A DNA stretch of 64,000 bases from Leucothrix pacifica (GTDB lineage Bacteria > Pseudomonadota > Gammaproteobacteria > Thiotrichales > Thiotrichaceae), in assembly GCF_003172875.1 (NCBI RefSeq), contig NZ_QGKM01000023.1:81341-145340 (forward strand). Direction: 5' to 3'. Below are positions 8,179 to 19,373 of this stretch, in pieces; position 1 is the stretch's first letter, and each line of letters opens with the position of its first letter. A model generated the notes under the pieces. It did no database searches. It was not told the DNA's origin and saw only the letters and a list, made by a program, of their open reading frames with translations. A program made the position numbers and the translations under genes.

Positions 8179-8633
8179 CGCCTACAATTGACTACAAAAT
8201 ACTTGATCCGCGGATTGGTGACTCGATTCCTCTACCGACTTATGCTACTGATGGCTCTGCAGGTATGGACTTGCGAGCCTGTATTGATGCGGATTTAACC
8301 ATCGAGCCGGGCCAAACCGAGTTAATCCCGACAGGATTAGCAATACATATTGCAGATCCCGGCATTGCAGCGACCATTTTGCCTCGCTCTGGCCTAGGTC
8401 ATAAACACGGCTTGGTGTTGGGCAACTTAGTAGGCCTGATTGACTCTGACTATCAGGGCCAATTATTTATCTCTTGCTGGAACCGTAGTCAGAAAGCTTA
8501 TACCGTTGAATCAGGTGACAGGATCGCACAGCTGGTATTTGTGCCAGTATTACAGGTCTCATTAAATGCTGTGGACTCTTTTGATGGCAGCGAACGCGGA
8601 AGTGGCGGTTTTGGTCACTCAGGCAAACAATAA
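8175..8633 (+). CDS. dut: dUTP diphosphatase (dUTPase)
   Basis: Hydrolyses dUTP to dUMP and pyrophosphate, keeping uracil out of DNA and supplying dUMP for thymidylate. The 152-residue product has the trimeric dUTPase motifs in order: [33 protein letters not shown] and the C-terminal [10 protein letters not shown] arm. The start at 8175 (MTPTIDYK) overlaps the coaBC stop; an upstream in-frame ATG at 8139 would add 12 residues inside coaBC and is not supported by family length. It is part of the coaBC-dut-algC-argB cluster. Confidence 0.95.
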   Translation: MTPTIDYKILDPRIGDSIPLPTYATDGSAGMDLRACIDADLTIEPGQTELIPTGLAIHIADPGIAATILPRSGLGHKHGLVLGNLVGLIDSDYQGQLFISCWNRSQKAYTVESGDRIAQLVFVPVLQVSLNAVDSFDGSERGSGGFGHSGKQ

Positions 8634-8710
8634 GCTCAACCGCATTACTAAAACAAATTACAAAAATAAACCTAAGATAAAAAAGCCCTGACCCCCGTGG
8701 GAGTAACAAG

Positions 8711-10102
8711 ATGACAAGACCTATTCAAGCAGAGATTTTTCGTGCCTATGATATTCGTGGCAAAGTAAACGAAGAGTTTTTTCCACCAGACGCCTACGCT
8801 ATCGGTCTGGTGATAGGTCACCGTGTGCTCGCAAGTGGTCGCACAACAATACTACTAGGGCGGGACGGTCGTTTAAGTAGTCCGGAAATAAAAAAACATC
8901 TACAGTCAGGCCTGTTAGCGTCTGGCTGTGATGTCATTGATCTGGGACTCACCCCAACACCTGTCGCTTACTTTGCAATAAGCCACTTACAAGTGGTTGA
9001 TGCCGTTATCGTCACCGCGAGTCATAACCCCGGTCATTACAACGGTATTAAAATGGTGATTAATAACGCACCATTATCCAAGGAAGAAATTCAAGACATC
9101 TACAGTTCCATCCACGAACAACAATTTGGTGTTGCAGAGCAAGTCGGTGAACTCTCTCAGTTTGACACCATTCTGGAGGATTACACTGCAGCCGTGGTGG
9201 GCAATGTAACTCTGAAAAAGTCAATGAAGATTGCAATTGATTGTGGCAATGGTGTGACCTCATTACTGGCTGAGACCTTATTTAAACAATTGGGTTGTGA
9301 CGTAACACCACTGTTTTGTGAACTCGACGGGCACTTCCCTAACCATTCACCTGATCCGACAGAGCCAAAAAATTTAATCGCTCTGCAAGAATTAGTGATT
9401 CGTGAAAAGCTGGATCTTGGTATTGCCTTTGATGGCGACGGCGACCGGGTCATTGCCGTCGATGGCAATGGTAAAATACTCTGGCCTGACCGGATTATGA
9501 TTCTGCTGGCACAACAAATCCTTCAGCAACAACCTAAAGCTGTTGTGGTGTGTGATGTAAAGTGCAGCTACCTACTCAGTAAAGCCGTACAAGATGCTGG
9601 TGGGCAGATCTCATTATGTCCAACAGGTCATTCACACCTGAAGAAACAGGTACGTGAACTTGATTCTCCTCTTGGTGGCGAATTCAGTGGTCATATTATC
9701 TTAAGAGACCGTTGGTCGAACTTTGACGATGGCTTATATGCAGCCGCCCGTTTGTTAGAAACACTCTCTGAGAATGAGAAAAGTTGTACTGAGGTATTTT
9801 CCGGACTCCCGGAAAACCACAGTACACCAGAGTATCGGCTAAGTCTTGCCAATGCAGCCGCAGCACAAACCTTACTTGGCACACTCATTCGTGACGCTGA
9901 CTTTGAAGATGCTAAACCCTGTTTTATTGATGGTATGCGGGTTGATTACTCTGATGGCTGGGGACTGATGCGCGCGTCCAATACGAGTGCTGATTTAACA
10001 TTTCGCTTCGAAGCTGCCACCGCACAACGCCTGGAAGCCATCAAACGGCCATTCCGTCATTTATTGAAACAAGCCGGAATAAAAGCTGATTTGCCCTTCT
10101 GA
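8711..10102 (+). CDS. algC: Phosphomannomutase/phosphoglucomutase AlgC
   Basis: Interconverts hexose 1- and 6-phosphates, feeding GDP-mannose and UDP-glucose routes to polysaccharides and LPS. The 463-residue length equals that of Pseudomonas AlgC. The phosphoserine loop TASHNPGHYNGIK (S104), metal loop FDGDGDRV, sugar loop GGEFSGH and phosphate-binding RxSNT segment (RASNTSADL) are all present. GGAG lies 7 bp before the ATG. It sits between dut and argB, exactly as in Pseudomonas. A 15-bp inverted repeat follows the stop. Confidence 0.93.
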   Translation: MTRPIQAEIFRAYDIRGKVNEEFFPPDAYAIGLVIGHRVLASGRTTILLGRDGRLSSPEIKKHLQSGLLASGCDVIDLGLTPTPVAYFAISHLQVVDAVIVTASHNPGHYNGIKMVINNAPLSKEEIQDIYSSIHEQQFGVAEQVGELSQFDTILEDYTAAVVGNVTLKKSMKIAIDCGNGVTSLLAETLFKQLGCDVTPLFCELDGHFPNHSPDPTEPKNLIALQELVIREKLDLGIAFDGDGDRVIAVDGNGKILWPDRIMILLAQQILQQQPKAVVVCDVKCSYLLSKAVQDAGGQISLCPTGHSHLKKQVRELDSPLGGEFSGHIILRDRWSNFDDGLYAAARLLETLSENEKSCTEVFSGLPENHSTPEYRLSLANAAAAQTLLGTLIRDADFEDAKPCFIDGMRVDYSDGWGLMRASNTSADLTFRFEAATAQRLEAIKRPFRHLLKQAGIKADLPF

Positions 10103-10108
10103 TTGTTC

Positions 10109-11036
<928 letters not shown>

Positions 11037-11046
11037 AACCATAAGC

Positions 11047-11334
11047 TTAAATGGCCTGTTCAACAACGTCGTTTGTTGATTCTGGCATTTGCTGAAGTGG
11101 AATCACCTCATCAGCAGATGGCGGCAAATGCCATTGGCCATCTCTTAACTCAAATTTACCGATATCGTCATTCCAGACAAGACGGTAATTATAAAACTGT
11201 GGATTTGAGATCCTGTCGGTCTCGTGAGCATTCACGACGTATACATGCTTTGCATTGAGCATGTAGTTAGCACCAGCATAAACAATACCCGGCACAGCAA
11301 TTAAGAATGCCAGATATAACATAATCTTCTTCAT
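11047..11334 (-). CDS. Small exported or membrane-anchored protein of unknown function
   Basis: A 95-residue product beginning MKKIMLYLAFLIAVPGIVYA, a typical signal peptide or single membrane segment, followed by a soluble acidic stretch of about 70 residues. I do not recognise the family. The start is the ATG at 11334, not the one 6 bp upstream: TAGGAG lies 6 nt before it, and its ATGA overlaps the stop of the preceding methyltransferase-like gene. The two genes are therefore translationally coupled and may act together at the membrane. It converges with argB, leaving 10 bp between the two stops. Confidence 0.7.
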   Translation of the reverse strand: MKKIMLYLAFLIAVPGIVYAGANYMLNAKHVYVVNAHETDRISNPQFYNYRLVWNDDIGKFELRDGQWHLPPSADEVIPLQQMPESTNDVVEQAI

Positions 11335-11786
11335 AGCCATCTCCTAACGCGGTGTTTATAGTCTAAGTACGATTGTCCAAATTTCTTAGTCAACGTTTGT
11401 TCTTCCGGGATAATCTGCTGAGTTGTCACCAATACAACAAACAACGGTAATCCCACTACTACTGATACGCTGCCAAACCAAATCGAGATGCCGGCAAGCA
11501 CTAATAACATCCCTAAATACATCGGATTTCGTGTGTACTTGTACAAACCAGTCTCTACAATACTTTGCGAATTATCCGGTCGTAAGGGGTTGACGGTAGT
11601 TTTTGCCTTCCAAAACAAAGCAACAGCTAACAAGTCAATACATAAGCCCACGCCAATAAGTACAAATCCCAACTTATTCCAAGGCTCAACAAGCCATTGA
11701 TAAACCGGAAAATAGTGATGTAGCAACCACATGATGGCAGCAACAGACAATGCGTACACTGGTGGTGGTATCTTAAGTTTTAACAT
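11331..11786 (-). CDS. Isoprenylcysteine methyltransferase-like (ICMT/PEMT) membrane protein
   Basis: A 151-residue integral membrane protein with about four hydrophobic segments. The C-terminal half carries the family signature: YTRNPMYLGMLL, then PEEQTLTKKFGQSYLDYK and a basic VRRWL tail. In this family the YxRNPxY and EE-L-x-x-x-F-G-x-x-Y parts bind S-adenosylmethionine and the lipid-like acceptor. Bacterial members are mostly of unknown substrate, since bacteria do not prenylate cysteines in the eukaryotic way. It is first in a two-gene unit with the small exported protein that overlaps its stop. Confidence 0.82.
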   Translation of the reverse strand: MLKLKIPPPVYALSVAAIMWLLHHYFPVYQWLVEPWNKLGFVLIGVGLCIDLLAVALFWKAKTTVNPLRPDNSQSIVETGLYKYTRNPMYLGMLLVLAGISIWFGSVSVVVGLPLFVVLVTTQQIIPEEQTLTKKFGQSYLDYKHRVRRWL

Positions 11787-12132
11787 GTCAGCCCTATACT
11801 CGTTCTATATGGTCAGACCACGCTTATAAACATTTGTTCACGTGACATACTGGCAGCTAAACGCTAGCTAGCCAATCATCATTACAAATATTTACATTGT
11901 AAAATCGGCTCACCTGGTGTCAGCAAGCAGATCGTGGAATGCTCGTTATGTGTATTTTCGTCATTAGATTGTGACAGTTTTGACGGCTACAATAAAAACA
12001 CCGTCGGTCAGCTTCACGATAAATGAACAATATTAAATATTTCATGGGCTGACCATGGCGTAGCAATGGTTTAGACTTCGTTTGTAAAATCTACAGTTCC
12101 ATATCCTCTAACCCATAACTCAAGTTTAATCT
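11787..12132. other. Intergenic region upstream of dsbB, no gene seen
   Basis: 346 bp between divergent genes. It must hold promoters for both sides, but I see no convincing -35/-10 pair, terminator or conserved RNA. No frame with a start and ribosome-binding site is apparent. Confidence 0.5.
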
Positions 12133-12630
12133 ATGAACGCCCAACCTTCTATACGCTTACCCTTTTTCATCGGCTTTATTCTGTGTCTGTTGATGCTTGG
12201 ATTTGCCTTATTCAGCCAGCATTACTTAGGCCTTGAGCCTTGCCCGCTGTGTATTTTTCAACGAGTCGCTGTGATGGCACTCGGTTTGGTCTTTCTGTTG
12301 GGCGCACTGCATAACCCGGCGACCAGCTTCGGCCGTCGTGCCTACGGACAGTTAGTCATTCTTGCTGCACTTTGTGGCGCAGCCATCTCCGGTCGTCACT
12401 CTTGGTTGCAGCACTTACCACCGGAAAAAGTCCCTGAGTGCGGACCTGGCCTCTCATACTGGTTGGATAATTTACCAATCACCTCAGTGTTCAACAAAGT
12501 ATTTGCAGGCTCTGGCGAGTGTGCTGAAGTTGAATGGTCACTGTTTGGTTTGAGTATGCCGGAGTGGGTTCTGATTACATTTGTCGTATTTGCGCTTTAC
12601 GGACTCAAAGTACTCATCAAAGGCCGCTAA
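12133..12630 (+). CDS. dsbB: Disulfide bond formation protein DsbB
   Basis: Inner membrane quinone reductase that reoxidises DsbA. The 165-residue product has four membrane segments. The first periplasmic loop carries the redox pair C37-P-L-C40. The second loop carries C103 and C130, the pair that contacts DsbA. It has no partner gene nearby; a monothiol glutaredoxin gene follows 47 bp downstream, which may be co-transcribed. Confidence 0.93.
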   Translation: MNAQPSIRLPFFIGFILCLLMLGFALFSQHYLGLEPCPLCIFQRVAVMALGLVFLLGALHNPATSFGRRAYGQLVILAALCGAAISGRHSWLQHLPPEKVPECGPGLSYWLDNLPITSVFNKVFAGSGECAEVEWSLFGLSMPEWVLITFVVFALYGLKVLIKGR

Positions 12631-12677
12631 CTAGTGATACAATTGCCCCATTCGGTTTGACTTAAGAGGAAAATACC

Positions 12678-13025
12678 ATGGATGTCATGGATAGAATTAA
12701 AAGTGCAGTAGACGAGAACCCGGTAATCATCTTTATGAAAGGCTCTCCAAAGCTGCCTCAGTGCGGTTTTTCTAGCCGTACCGCTCAGGCCTTAATGGCG
12801 TGTGGTGAAGAGTTTGCTTATGTTGATGTGATCCAAGATCCTGAAATCTTTCAGAATCTTCCACGTTTTGCTGACTGGCCAACATTCCCGCAGGTTTATG
12901 TTGCTGGCGAACTAATTGGCGGCTGCGACATCACTTTGGAAATGTTTGAAAGTGGTGAGCTACCAAAGATGATTAAAGAAGCGCGTACAGCTGCAGGCTT
13001 AGAAATTAACGAGCAAAGCGCATAA
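12678..13025 (+). CDS. grxD: Monothiol glutaredoxin GrxD (CGFS type)
   Basis: CGFS glutaredoxins carry and transfer [2Fe-2S] clusters, often with BolA partners. The 115-residue product has the diagnostic C29-G-F-S active site preceded by the MKGSPKLPQ loop, then WPTFPQVYV and GGCDI for glutathione binding. AGAGGAAA precedes the ATG with good spacing. A Rho-independent terminator follows 32 bp after the stop. Confidence 0.95.
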   Translation: MDVMDRIKSAVDENPVIIFMKGSPKLPQCGFSSRTAQALMACGEEFAYVDVIQDPEIFQNLPRFADWPTFPQVYVAGELIGGCDITLEMFESGELPKMIKEARTAAGLEINEQSA

Positions 13026-13056
13026 TACGCCTGGCTTGATTGGTTCGTGAGTCTCT

Positions 13057-13084
13057 AAAGCCTCGTTTTTTACGGGGCTTTTTC
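13057..13084 (+). terminator. Rho-independent terminator after grxD
   Basis: AAAGCCTCGT pairs with ACGGGGCTTT (one G-U pair) around a short loop and is followed by TTTTTC. Confidence 0.85.
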
Positions 13085-13209
13085 TTGCCTGAAAATAATT
13101 TACTGCAAGCAGCGCACTACTGCTAAGTTGCACAAAATCTGCAAATTCTCCTCATCACTCTACAACATCTGATCCATAAACTACTCCTATTCATTCACAG
13201 GAGAGCCTC

Positions 13210-14847
13210 ATGGAAATAATTTTCTCAATATTTGCACTGGTCGTGTTAGCCGCAATCGGCGTCGGCAGTGTCATGGTGTTACTTTTTTTCGCCCGCAAAA
13301 TGGGACTGATTTCACCCCAAACGGCTACTCCGGCCAAAACGGAAGCATCGGGTGATTGGCAAGCAACTGAAACCAGCCCGAGTCAAGGATTTCAGCTACC
13401 AAAGCTAAAAGGCATCAGTCAGTCTCTGATTACCCGGTTTGTTTTAGTTGCAATCCTCAGTCTGCTGATGAACATCCCTCTCAATATGGTTGAGAGTGTG
13501 GTGCGCGAACGCGGCCAGCTTTACAACTCTGTTTTAAACAGTATCGCTAGCACCTGGGGTAAGCAACAACGATTATCCGGCCCTACACTACTCATCCCCT
13601 ATACCGAGAAATTCGTTACTGAAAACACACTGACGGATAAAGATGGTAACGAGCGCAAAGTCAATAAAACCAGCTACAAACAACGCACCGCTATCGTGCT
13701 GCCTGAGAGTCTGGACATTAACAGTGATCTGAAAGGTCATGAGCGTACGCGTGGTATCTACAAGTCACTGGTTTACAGTGCAGACTTATCACTCAAAGGT
13801 CATTTTAAACGACCGGATATCGAATCTTTATCCAACTATATTGATGAGATTCACTGGGAGAAGGCCTGGGTTGCGCTGGGAGTGTCCGACACCAGAGCAA
13901 TCAACAAAGTGTCAGCCCTGCGCTGGTCGGATCAACGTCTGGATTTTGAACCGGGCACCCGTGTCACTTCGCTGATTCAACAGGGCTTTCATGCCCCTCT
14001 CAGCATAGACAAGACTCAATCACGCTTTGAGTACTCACTGGATCTTAATATAAACGGCAGCAGTGGATTCTACTTTGAGCCTTTTGCCAAGACGACCGAT
14101 GTAAAAATCACGTCTGATTGGCCACATCCGAGCTTTCAGGGCAGCGTTTTACCGACAGAACGAAGCATTACTGACAATGGCTTTGAGGCACATTGGTCGA
14201 TTCCGCATTTAGCCAGAAACTTTCCTCAGATGTGGATTGTTGAGACTCAGCAATTTAATGTGCATGAGTTTAGTGCCGGTGTGAATTTATTCGAGCCAAT
14301 CTCACTATACTCACAAATTACCCGCACGATTAAATACGGCATTCTGTTTATTGCACTGACCTATATTACCTTTGTGATTTTTGAGCTTGGTATTCAGAAG
14401 CGCTTGCATATCGTGCAATACGGCGTGATTGGTTTAGCACTAACAATGTTCTACCTGAGCTTGCTTTCACTGGCAGAGCATATTGATTTTATGCGCGCAT
14501 ATATTGCCGCAGCAGCTCTGATCAGCATTATGATTAGTCTCTATGCCTACTCTGCCGTACGTAGTTTATCCAGAGCCGGACTGGTGTTTGTATTACTCAG
14601 TGGTTTGTACTTCATTCTGTACTCATTGCTAAAGCTGGAAGATTACGCCTTACTGGTGGGAACAGGACTATTATTATTAATTCTCGCTGTCGTGATGTAT
14701 TTCACCCGCCACATTGGTAACGATAAAGACGCCTCTGAGAACCCTGTAACTCCTGAAGTTGATACCCAAAGCATCGATAGTGACGCGAACAGCAGTGATC
14801 ATTCACCCAAGGAAAACAGACTGGACACTCCAGACTCTCTCGGTTAA
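13210..14847 (+). CDS. creD: Cell envelope integrity inner membrane protein CreD
   Basis: CreD is an inner membrane protein linked in E. coli and Pseudomonas to envelope integrity, colicin E2 tolerance and beta-lactam response; its biochemical role is unknown. The 545-residue product has an N-terminal membrane segment, a second segment near 80-95 (LVAILSLLMNIPLNMV), a large periplasmic domain, and about six C-terminal membrane segments (360-500). The family signature GPTLLIPY is present. The N-terminus carries an extra linker compared with E. coli CreD (450 residues), and the C-terminus has an acidic tail. No creABC regulators are nearby. AGGAGAG lies before the ATG. Confidence 0.9.
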   Translation: MEIIFSIFALVVLAAIGVGSVMVLLFFARKMGLISPQTATPAKTEASGDWQATETSPSQGFQLPKLKGISQSLITRFVLVAILSLLMNIPLNMVESVVRERGQLYNSVLNSIASTWGKQQRLSGPTLLIPYTEKFVTENTLTDKDGNERKVNKTSYKQRTAIVLPESLDINSDLKGHERTRGIYKSLVYSADLSLKGHFKRPDIESLSNYIDEIHWEKAWVALGVSDTRAINKVSALRWSDQRLDFEPGTRVTSLIQQGFHAPLSIDKTQSRFEYSLDLNINGSSGFYFEPFAKTTDVKITSDWPHPSFQGSVLPTERSITDNGFEAHWSIPHLARNFPQMWIVETQQFNVHEFSAGVNLFEPISLYSQITRTIKYGILFIALTYITFVIFELGIQKRLHIVQYGVIGLALTMFYLSLLSLAEHIDFMRAYIAAAALISIMISLYAYSAVRSLSRAGLVFVLLSGLYFILYSLLKLEDYALLVGTGLLLLILAVVMYFTRHIGNDKDASENPVTPEVDTQSIDSDANSSDHSPKENRLDTPDSLG

Positions 14848-14850
14848 CCA

Positions 14851-15291
14851 CTAGGCGAAAGCCATACGCACTCTTACCCGCAGTCGGCGATGGGTATTCG
14901 CATCCAAGCTGTCTGCGGGGAGTATCACAACAAAACTCCCCGTAGGTCCTTTGAAGTTCAGCACTATCAACAACGGACTGACAAAGCTAGTTGGTAGCAA
15001 GTCGACTAGGTGCCACTTCTCACCAGCTAACACAGCCCACTGCTTCTCAGCATCTTGATTGATTTCCAGGACTGACTTGGCTAACGATTGCCAATAGTGC
15101 AACTTAAGATAATAAGCAGCGACCAAACCGAGCATACAAACCGGTAAGCAGAGCCAGAACCAAGCTAATGGTGTAAAGAAAACCACTGTTGCTGCAATTA
15201 ATAACAACGGCATCACAATTAATAAGACAACACCTAAACTGCCTTTGATATCCAAACGCAATGGTGCAGTAAACGGTGATTCTAAAATCAT
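14851..15291 (-). CDS. YgfX-like small membrane protein
   Basis: A 146-residue protein with two adjacent hydrophobic segments (about 19-41 and 44-65) followed by a soluble domain. The arrangement and the closing segment (LNFKGPTGSFVVILPADSLD, then RRLRVRVRM) fit the YgfX/CptA family. In E. coli, YgfX is encoded with the flavinylation factor SdhE (YgfY) and was proposed as a toxin of cell division. Here no sdhE-like gene is adjacent, so the function should not be transferred. It follows mnmH on the minus strand with 15 bp between them. Confidence 0.6.
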   Translation of the reverse strand: MILESPFTAPLRLDIKGSLGVVLLIVMPLLLIAATVVFFTPLAWFWLCLPVCMLGLVAAYYLKLHYWQSLAKSVLEINQDAEKQWAVLAGEKWHLVDLLPTSFVSPLLIVLNFKGPTGSFVVILPADSLDANTHRRLRVRVRMAFA

Positions 15292-15306
15292 GGTGAAGCG
15301 TGTGAG

Positions 15307-16419
15307 CTAGCTTTTGTAATCAACAACAGTTTGTAAATGATGCAGAACTTCTTCACGCGAGCCGTTAAACACAATGCGTTCGCTTTTCTTTGACATTTGA
15401 TAATCGTACATCGGATCGTAATAATCCAGTAGCAACTCACCAAACACATTCGCAAAAGCGGCATAGCCCTGATTATCCGATAGTTGCGCCACTGCGCTTT
15501 TCATTGATTTCTGCATACGGGCATAGCGCTCACCACCCAGACGTTTTTGTAGTTTTGCCAGACTTCCGAGTAAATGTTCTTCAAGCTTGCCTAAGCCCTC
15601 AGCATCACCAAACTGATCGCAGTAGTCCTGATGAATATCGCAGGCATATTCCTGCACCGTGATATCAATTCTATCCTGATCCGATACCACCAGATTCACC
15701 ACCGGTGACTGTGACATCTTCTCATGCATGACGGGCGGGACATGCAGCGAACCGACATTTCGGCTTTCATCTTCAATCACGATAGTGGTGAAACCTGCTG
15801 CTTCAGCTTTGAGCAAAGCCACCGCGACGTTGTTTTCGAAATTGATCTGAGTGGGCTGAGGTGTCGTAGTATTACCAAATGCAGAGCCGCGATGATTCGC
15901 GATGCCTTCTAAATCGATACTGTTTTCTAGTTTTTTGAGTAAGCGTGTTTTACCCGTACCACTGCGCCCACTAAGCACAATGATATTCATCTTCTCGACG
16001 ATACGTTCAGTGCTATCAATCAGGAAGCGTCGCAGTGCCTTGTATCCACCTTCTACCCGAGGGTAATCAACGCCACAATCGTCGATAATCCATTGCTGAG
16101 TGGTACGCGAACGTAAGCCACCACGAAAACAGTAAAGCACGCCGTTAGGGTGAGTCTGCACAAATTCACACCAAGCTTTCAAACGAGCAGTTTTTATCTC
16201 ACCACTGACCAGTTTGTGCCCCAATACGATTGCAGCATCCTGACCCTGCTCCTTGTAGCATGTACCAACGGCAGCACGTTCTTCATCGCTCATCAGCGGC
16301 AGACTGTGCGCATTAAAAAAACTGCCTTGCGTAAATTCTACTGGCGCACGTAAGTCAATCATCGGGATCTCATCGAGAAACAAACGTGCAAAATCGGTTT
16401 CAGTCAGGGTATTTGGCAT
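15307..16419 (-). CDS. mnmH: tRNA 2-selenouridine synthase MnmH (SelU)
   Basis: Replaces the sulfur of 2-thiouridine at the tRNA wobble position with selenium from selenophosphate, via a geranylated intermediate. The 370-residue product has an N-terminal rhodanese domain with catalytic C97 in YCFRGGLRS, the same number as in E. coli, and a C-terminal P-loop domain with GRSGTGKT (151-158). The gene implies that the genome also has selD. It lies next to mnmA, whose product makes the 2-thiouridine substrate, though on the opposite strand and divergently transcribed. Confidence 0.93.
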   Translation of the reverse strand: MPNTLTETDFARLFLDEIPMIDLRAPVEFTQGSFFNAHSLPLMSDEERAAVGTCYKEQGQDAAIVLGHKLVSGEIKTARLKAWCEFVQTHPNGVLYCFRGGLRSRTTQQWIIDDCGVDYPRVEGGYKALRRFLIDSTERIVEKMNIIVLSGRSGTGKTRLLKKLENSIDLEGIANHRGSAFGNTTTPQPTQINFENNVAVALLKAEAAGFTTIVIEDESRNVGSLHVPPVMHEKMSQSPVVNLVVSDQDRIDITVQEYACDIHQDYCDQFGDAEGLGKLEEHLLGSLAKLQKRLGGERYARMQKSMKSAVAQLSDNQGYAAFANVFGELLLDYYDPMYDYQMSKKSERIVFNGSREEVLHHLQTVVDYKS

Positions 16420-16549
16420 GTTTTATATCGCTCTGTGACAGTCATCAGATAGTTTAAGATCACCCATGTAGACTCACATGAAGCAAAAAAGATCGCATTA
16501 TACATCATGCCATTGACGGATTGATGTATTTTGCAAATGGTTGCGGTAG

Positions 16550-17692
<1,143 letters not shown>

Positions 17693-17733
17693 TATTGCAC
17701 TCTTTTTAACGTTTAATCAGGCACTGACTAACA

Positions 17734-18375
17734 TTGGAACATTCAACTCGAAACCGGACTATCGCCCTAGCGGCCCTTTTTCAATGCATCGATGGCGTCA
17801 TTCAACTTGCCAATAACGGTACGTGTGACGAAGACCTGTTGAAATCCTGCATTAACAGTATCTTGATTGATGATGCAATTAGCGCTGAAGCGCTTTACGG
17901 CGGTTTAGATCAGTTGAAACCAGGTTTATCATCGATGATGTACCAGCTGGGTAGTGGCCAAACTGACCCAAATGGTCGCGGCAAACAGCTTGATGCAACA
18001 CAGTACTCAATCAATGTTCTGGCATTGGAAAAGAAGCTATCCCGCAATCCGGAAGTGTTTAGAAAGCTTATGGATGGAATTGCTGAAGCGCAAAAGCAAC
18101 TGGAATTCTACCCTGACCCTACCCACACAAACATGATCGCGCGATTGGCAGACCTATATACCAATACCATCAGTACACTCGGTCCTCGCATTATGATCAA
18201 AGGCGACCAGAATTATCTGACGAATACCGAGAATGCAGCCAAGATGCGTACTCTGTTACTGGCAGGTATTCGTGCAGCGTTGTTGTGGAATCAGGCTGGT
18301 GGTAGTCGTTGGAAGCTGTTATTTGAGCGTGGCAAAATGCAGCGCGAAGCAGATAATTTACTGAAGCGTATATAA
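17734..18375 (+). CDS. hflD: High frequency lysogenization protein HflD
   Basis: HflD (YcfC) is a peripheral membrane protein; in E. coli it binds the phage lambda CII protein and favours lysis. Its normal cellular role is unclear. The 213-residue product matches the family in length and in the segments VLALEKKLSRNPE, STLGPRIMIKGD, MRTLLLAGIRAALLW and GGSRWKLLF. The start appears to be TTG at 17734, since no ATG or GTG gives a full-length N-terminus (family members start a few residues before the conserved ALAxLFQ segment). No clear ribosome-binding site is seen. It lies 41 bp after mnmA. Confidence 0.88.
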   Translation: MEHSTRNRTIALAALFQCIDGVIQLANNGTCDEDLLKSCINSILIDDAISAEALYGGLDQLKPGLSSMMYQLGSGQTDPNGRGKQLDATQYSINVLALEKKLSRNPEVFRKLMDGIAEAQKQLEFYPDPTHTNMIARLADLYTNTISTLGPRIMIKGDQNYLTNTENAAKMRTLLLAGIRAALLWNQAGGSRWKLLFERGKMQREADNLLKRI

Positions 18376-18401
18376 GCTATTTCACCTCTGAATCGATCTT
18401 A

Positions 18402-18430
18402 AAGTCTGGTGCTAACGAGGCATCAGACTT
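18402..18430. terminator. Hairpin after hflD, possible terminator
   Basis: AAGTCTGGTGC (18402-18412) pairs with GCATCAGACTT (18420-18430) with one G-U pair and a 7-nt loop. It lies 27 bp after the hflD stop. No T-run follows on the plus strand, so termination is uncertain. Confidence 0.4.
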
Positions 18431-18630
18431 CGCAACTGCAAAATTCATCGTTCTAGTCACAAACGTTCTCTTTACAACTCATTTCACGGCAAAACATTAA
18501 AGTGGTTAGTAAGTCGTTGAGGGATGTCTGGTAACAAAGATTACATAACTCCTACAATTTCCCAACAGACTTAAGATAAGCTAATTTCTATCATGACTTC
18601 TTCAGACTATAAATAGAAGAGAGGTCACTG

Positions 18631-19251
18631 ATGTTATCCCCCACACGAATTAACTCCGCTTCAACTCATAAATCCATCTTAAGCTTAGCCTTGCTTCTCG
18701 CCATCATATTTTTAATAAACGGCTGTGCAACGCTCAACAAAAATGATTGCCGTGAAGGTAATTGGGCTGGGATTGGTTTTAACGATGCGGTTGCAGGCTT
18801 GAGGAGTGATATTCAACTCAACAGCCACATTAAAGCGTGCTCACGTTACAAAATAGGTCATGATCAAATAGCCTATGACAACGGTTATAATCGCGGCTTA
18901 CAACAGTTTTGCACACAAAGCAGCGGCATGCGATACGGCTCGGATAACAACAAGTACTACAATATCTGCCCTGCCCATTTGAAAAGTGACTTCTTAATTG
19001 GTTATGTTTCAGGGCTAACTTTATCAATAAATCATCTTCAAAATGAGATAGAGGACTTACGGCACGAGAGGCGCAAAAAAGACAGAAAGTTGTCAACGCT
19101 AGGAAAAGAAAACCGCAAAGACAAAAAGAGTCACAAAGAGATTAAAAAGCTAAAAGATAGCATCGAGAATATCGAGGACAACCTCACATCGAAACGTTCA
19201 ACGCAAAATGATTTACGTGCCTGGTACTCGCTATGGTCACGCCAGATTTAA
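18631..19251 (+). CDS. DUF2799 family lipoprotein with a C-terminal coiled coil
   Basis: A 206-residue predicted lipoprotein: hydrophobic segment at 17-31 followed by C32 (INGC lipobox). The following domain matches the DUF2799 pattern: DCREGNWAGIGFNDAVAG, the AC-x-x-x-x-I-x-x-D-x-x-x-Y-x-x-GYxxGL segment, then YYNICP and a final F-x-x-GYVSGL. Residues about 130-195 are very rich in lysine and glutamate and look like a long coiled coil, as in other family members. The function is unknown. GAGG lies 6 nt before the ATG, and a TATAAA element about 25 bp upstream may be its -10. It appears monocistronic. Confidence 0.75.
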   Translation: MLSPTRINSASTHKSILSLALLLAIIFLINGCATLNKNDCREGNWAGIGFNDAVAGLRSDIQLNSHIKACSRYKIGHDQIAYDNGYNRGLQQFCTQSSGMRYGSDNNKYYNICPAHLKSDFLIGYVSGLTLSINHLQNEIEDLRHERRKKDRKLSTLGKENRKDKKSHKEIKKLKDSIENIEDNLTSKRSTQNDLRAWYSLWSRQI

Positions 19252-19373
19252 TCAGGCTAATCGTGTGGCTCCGTGATTAAGATACTCATGCGCTATTGAA
19301 TCAGTGTTGAAGATAGCCTGTATTTCACCAGCAACAGCTTAATCGACGGCTCAAATGAGTTGGGTGCGTAAAC

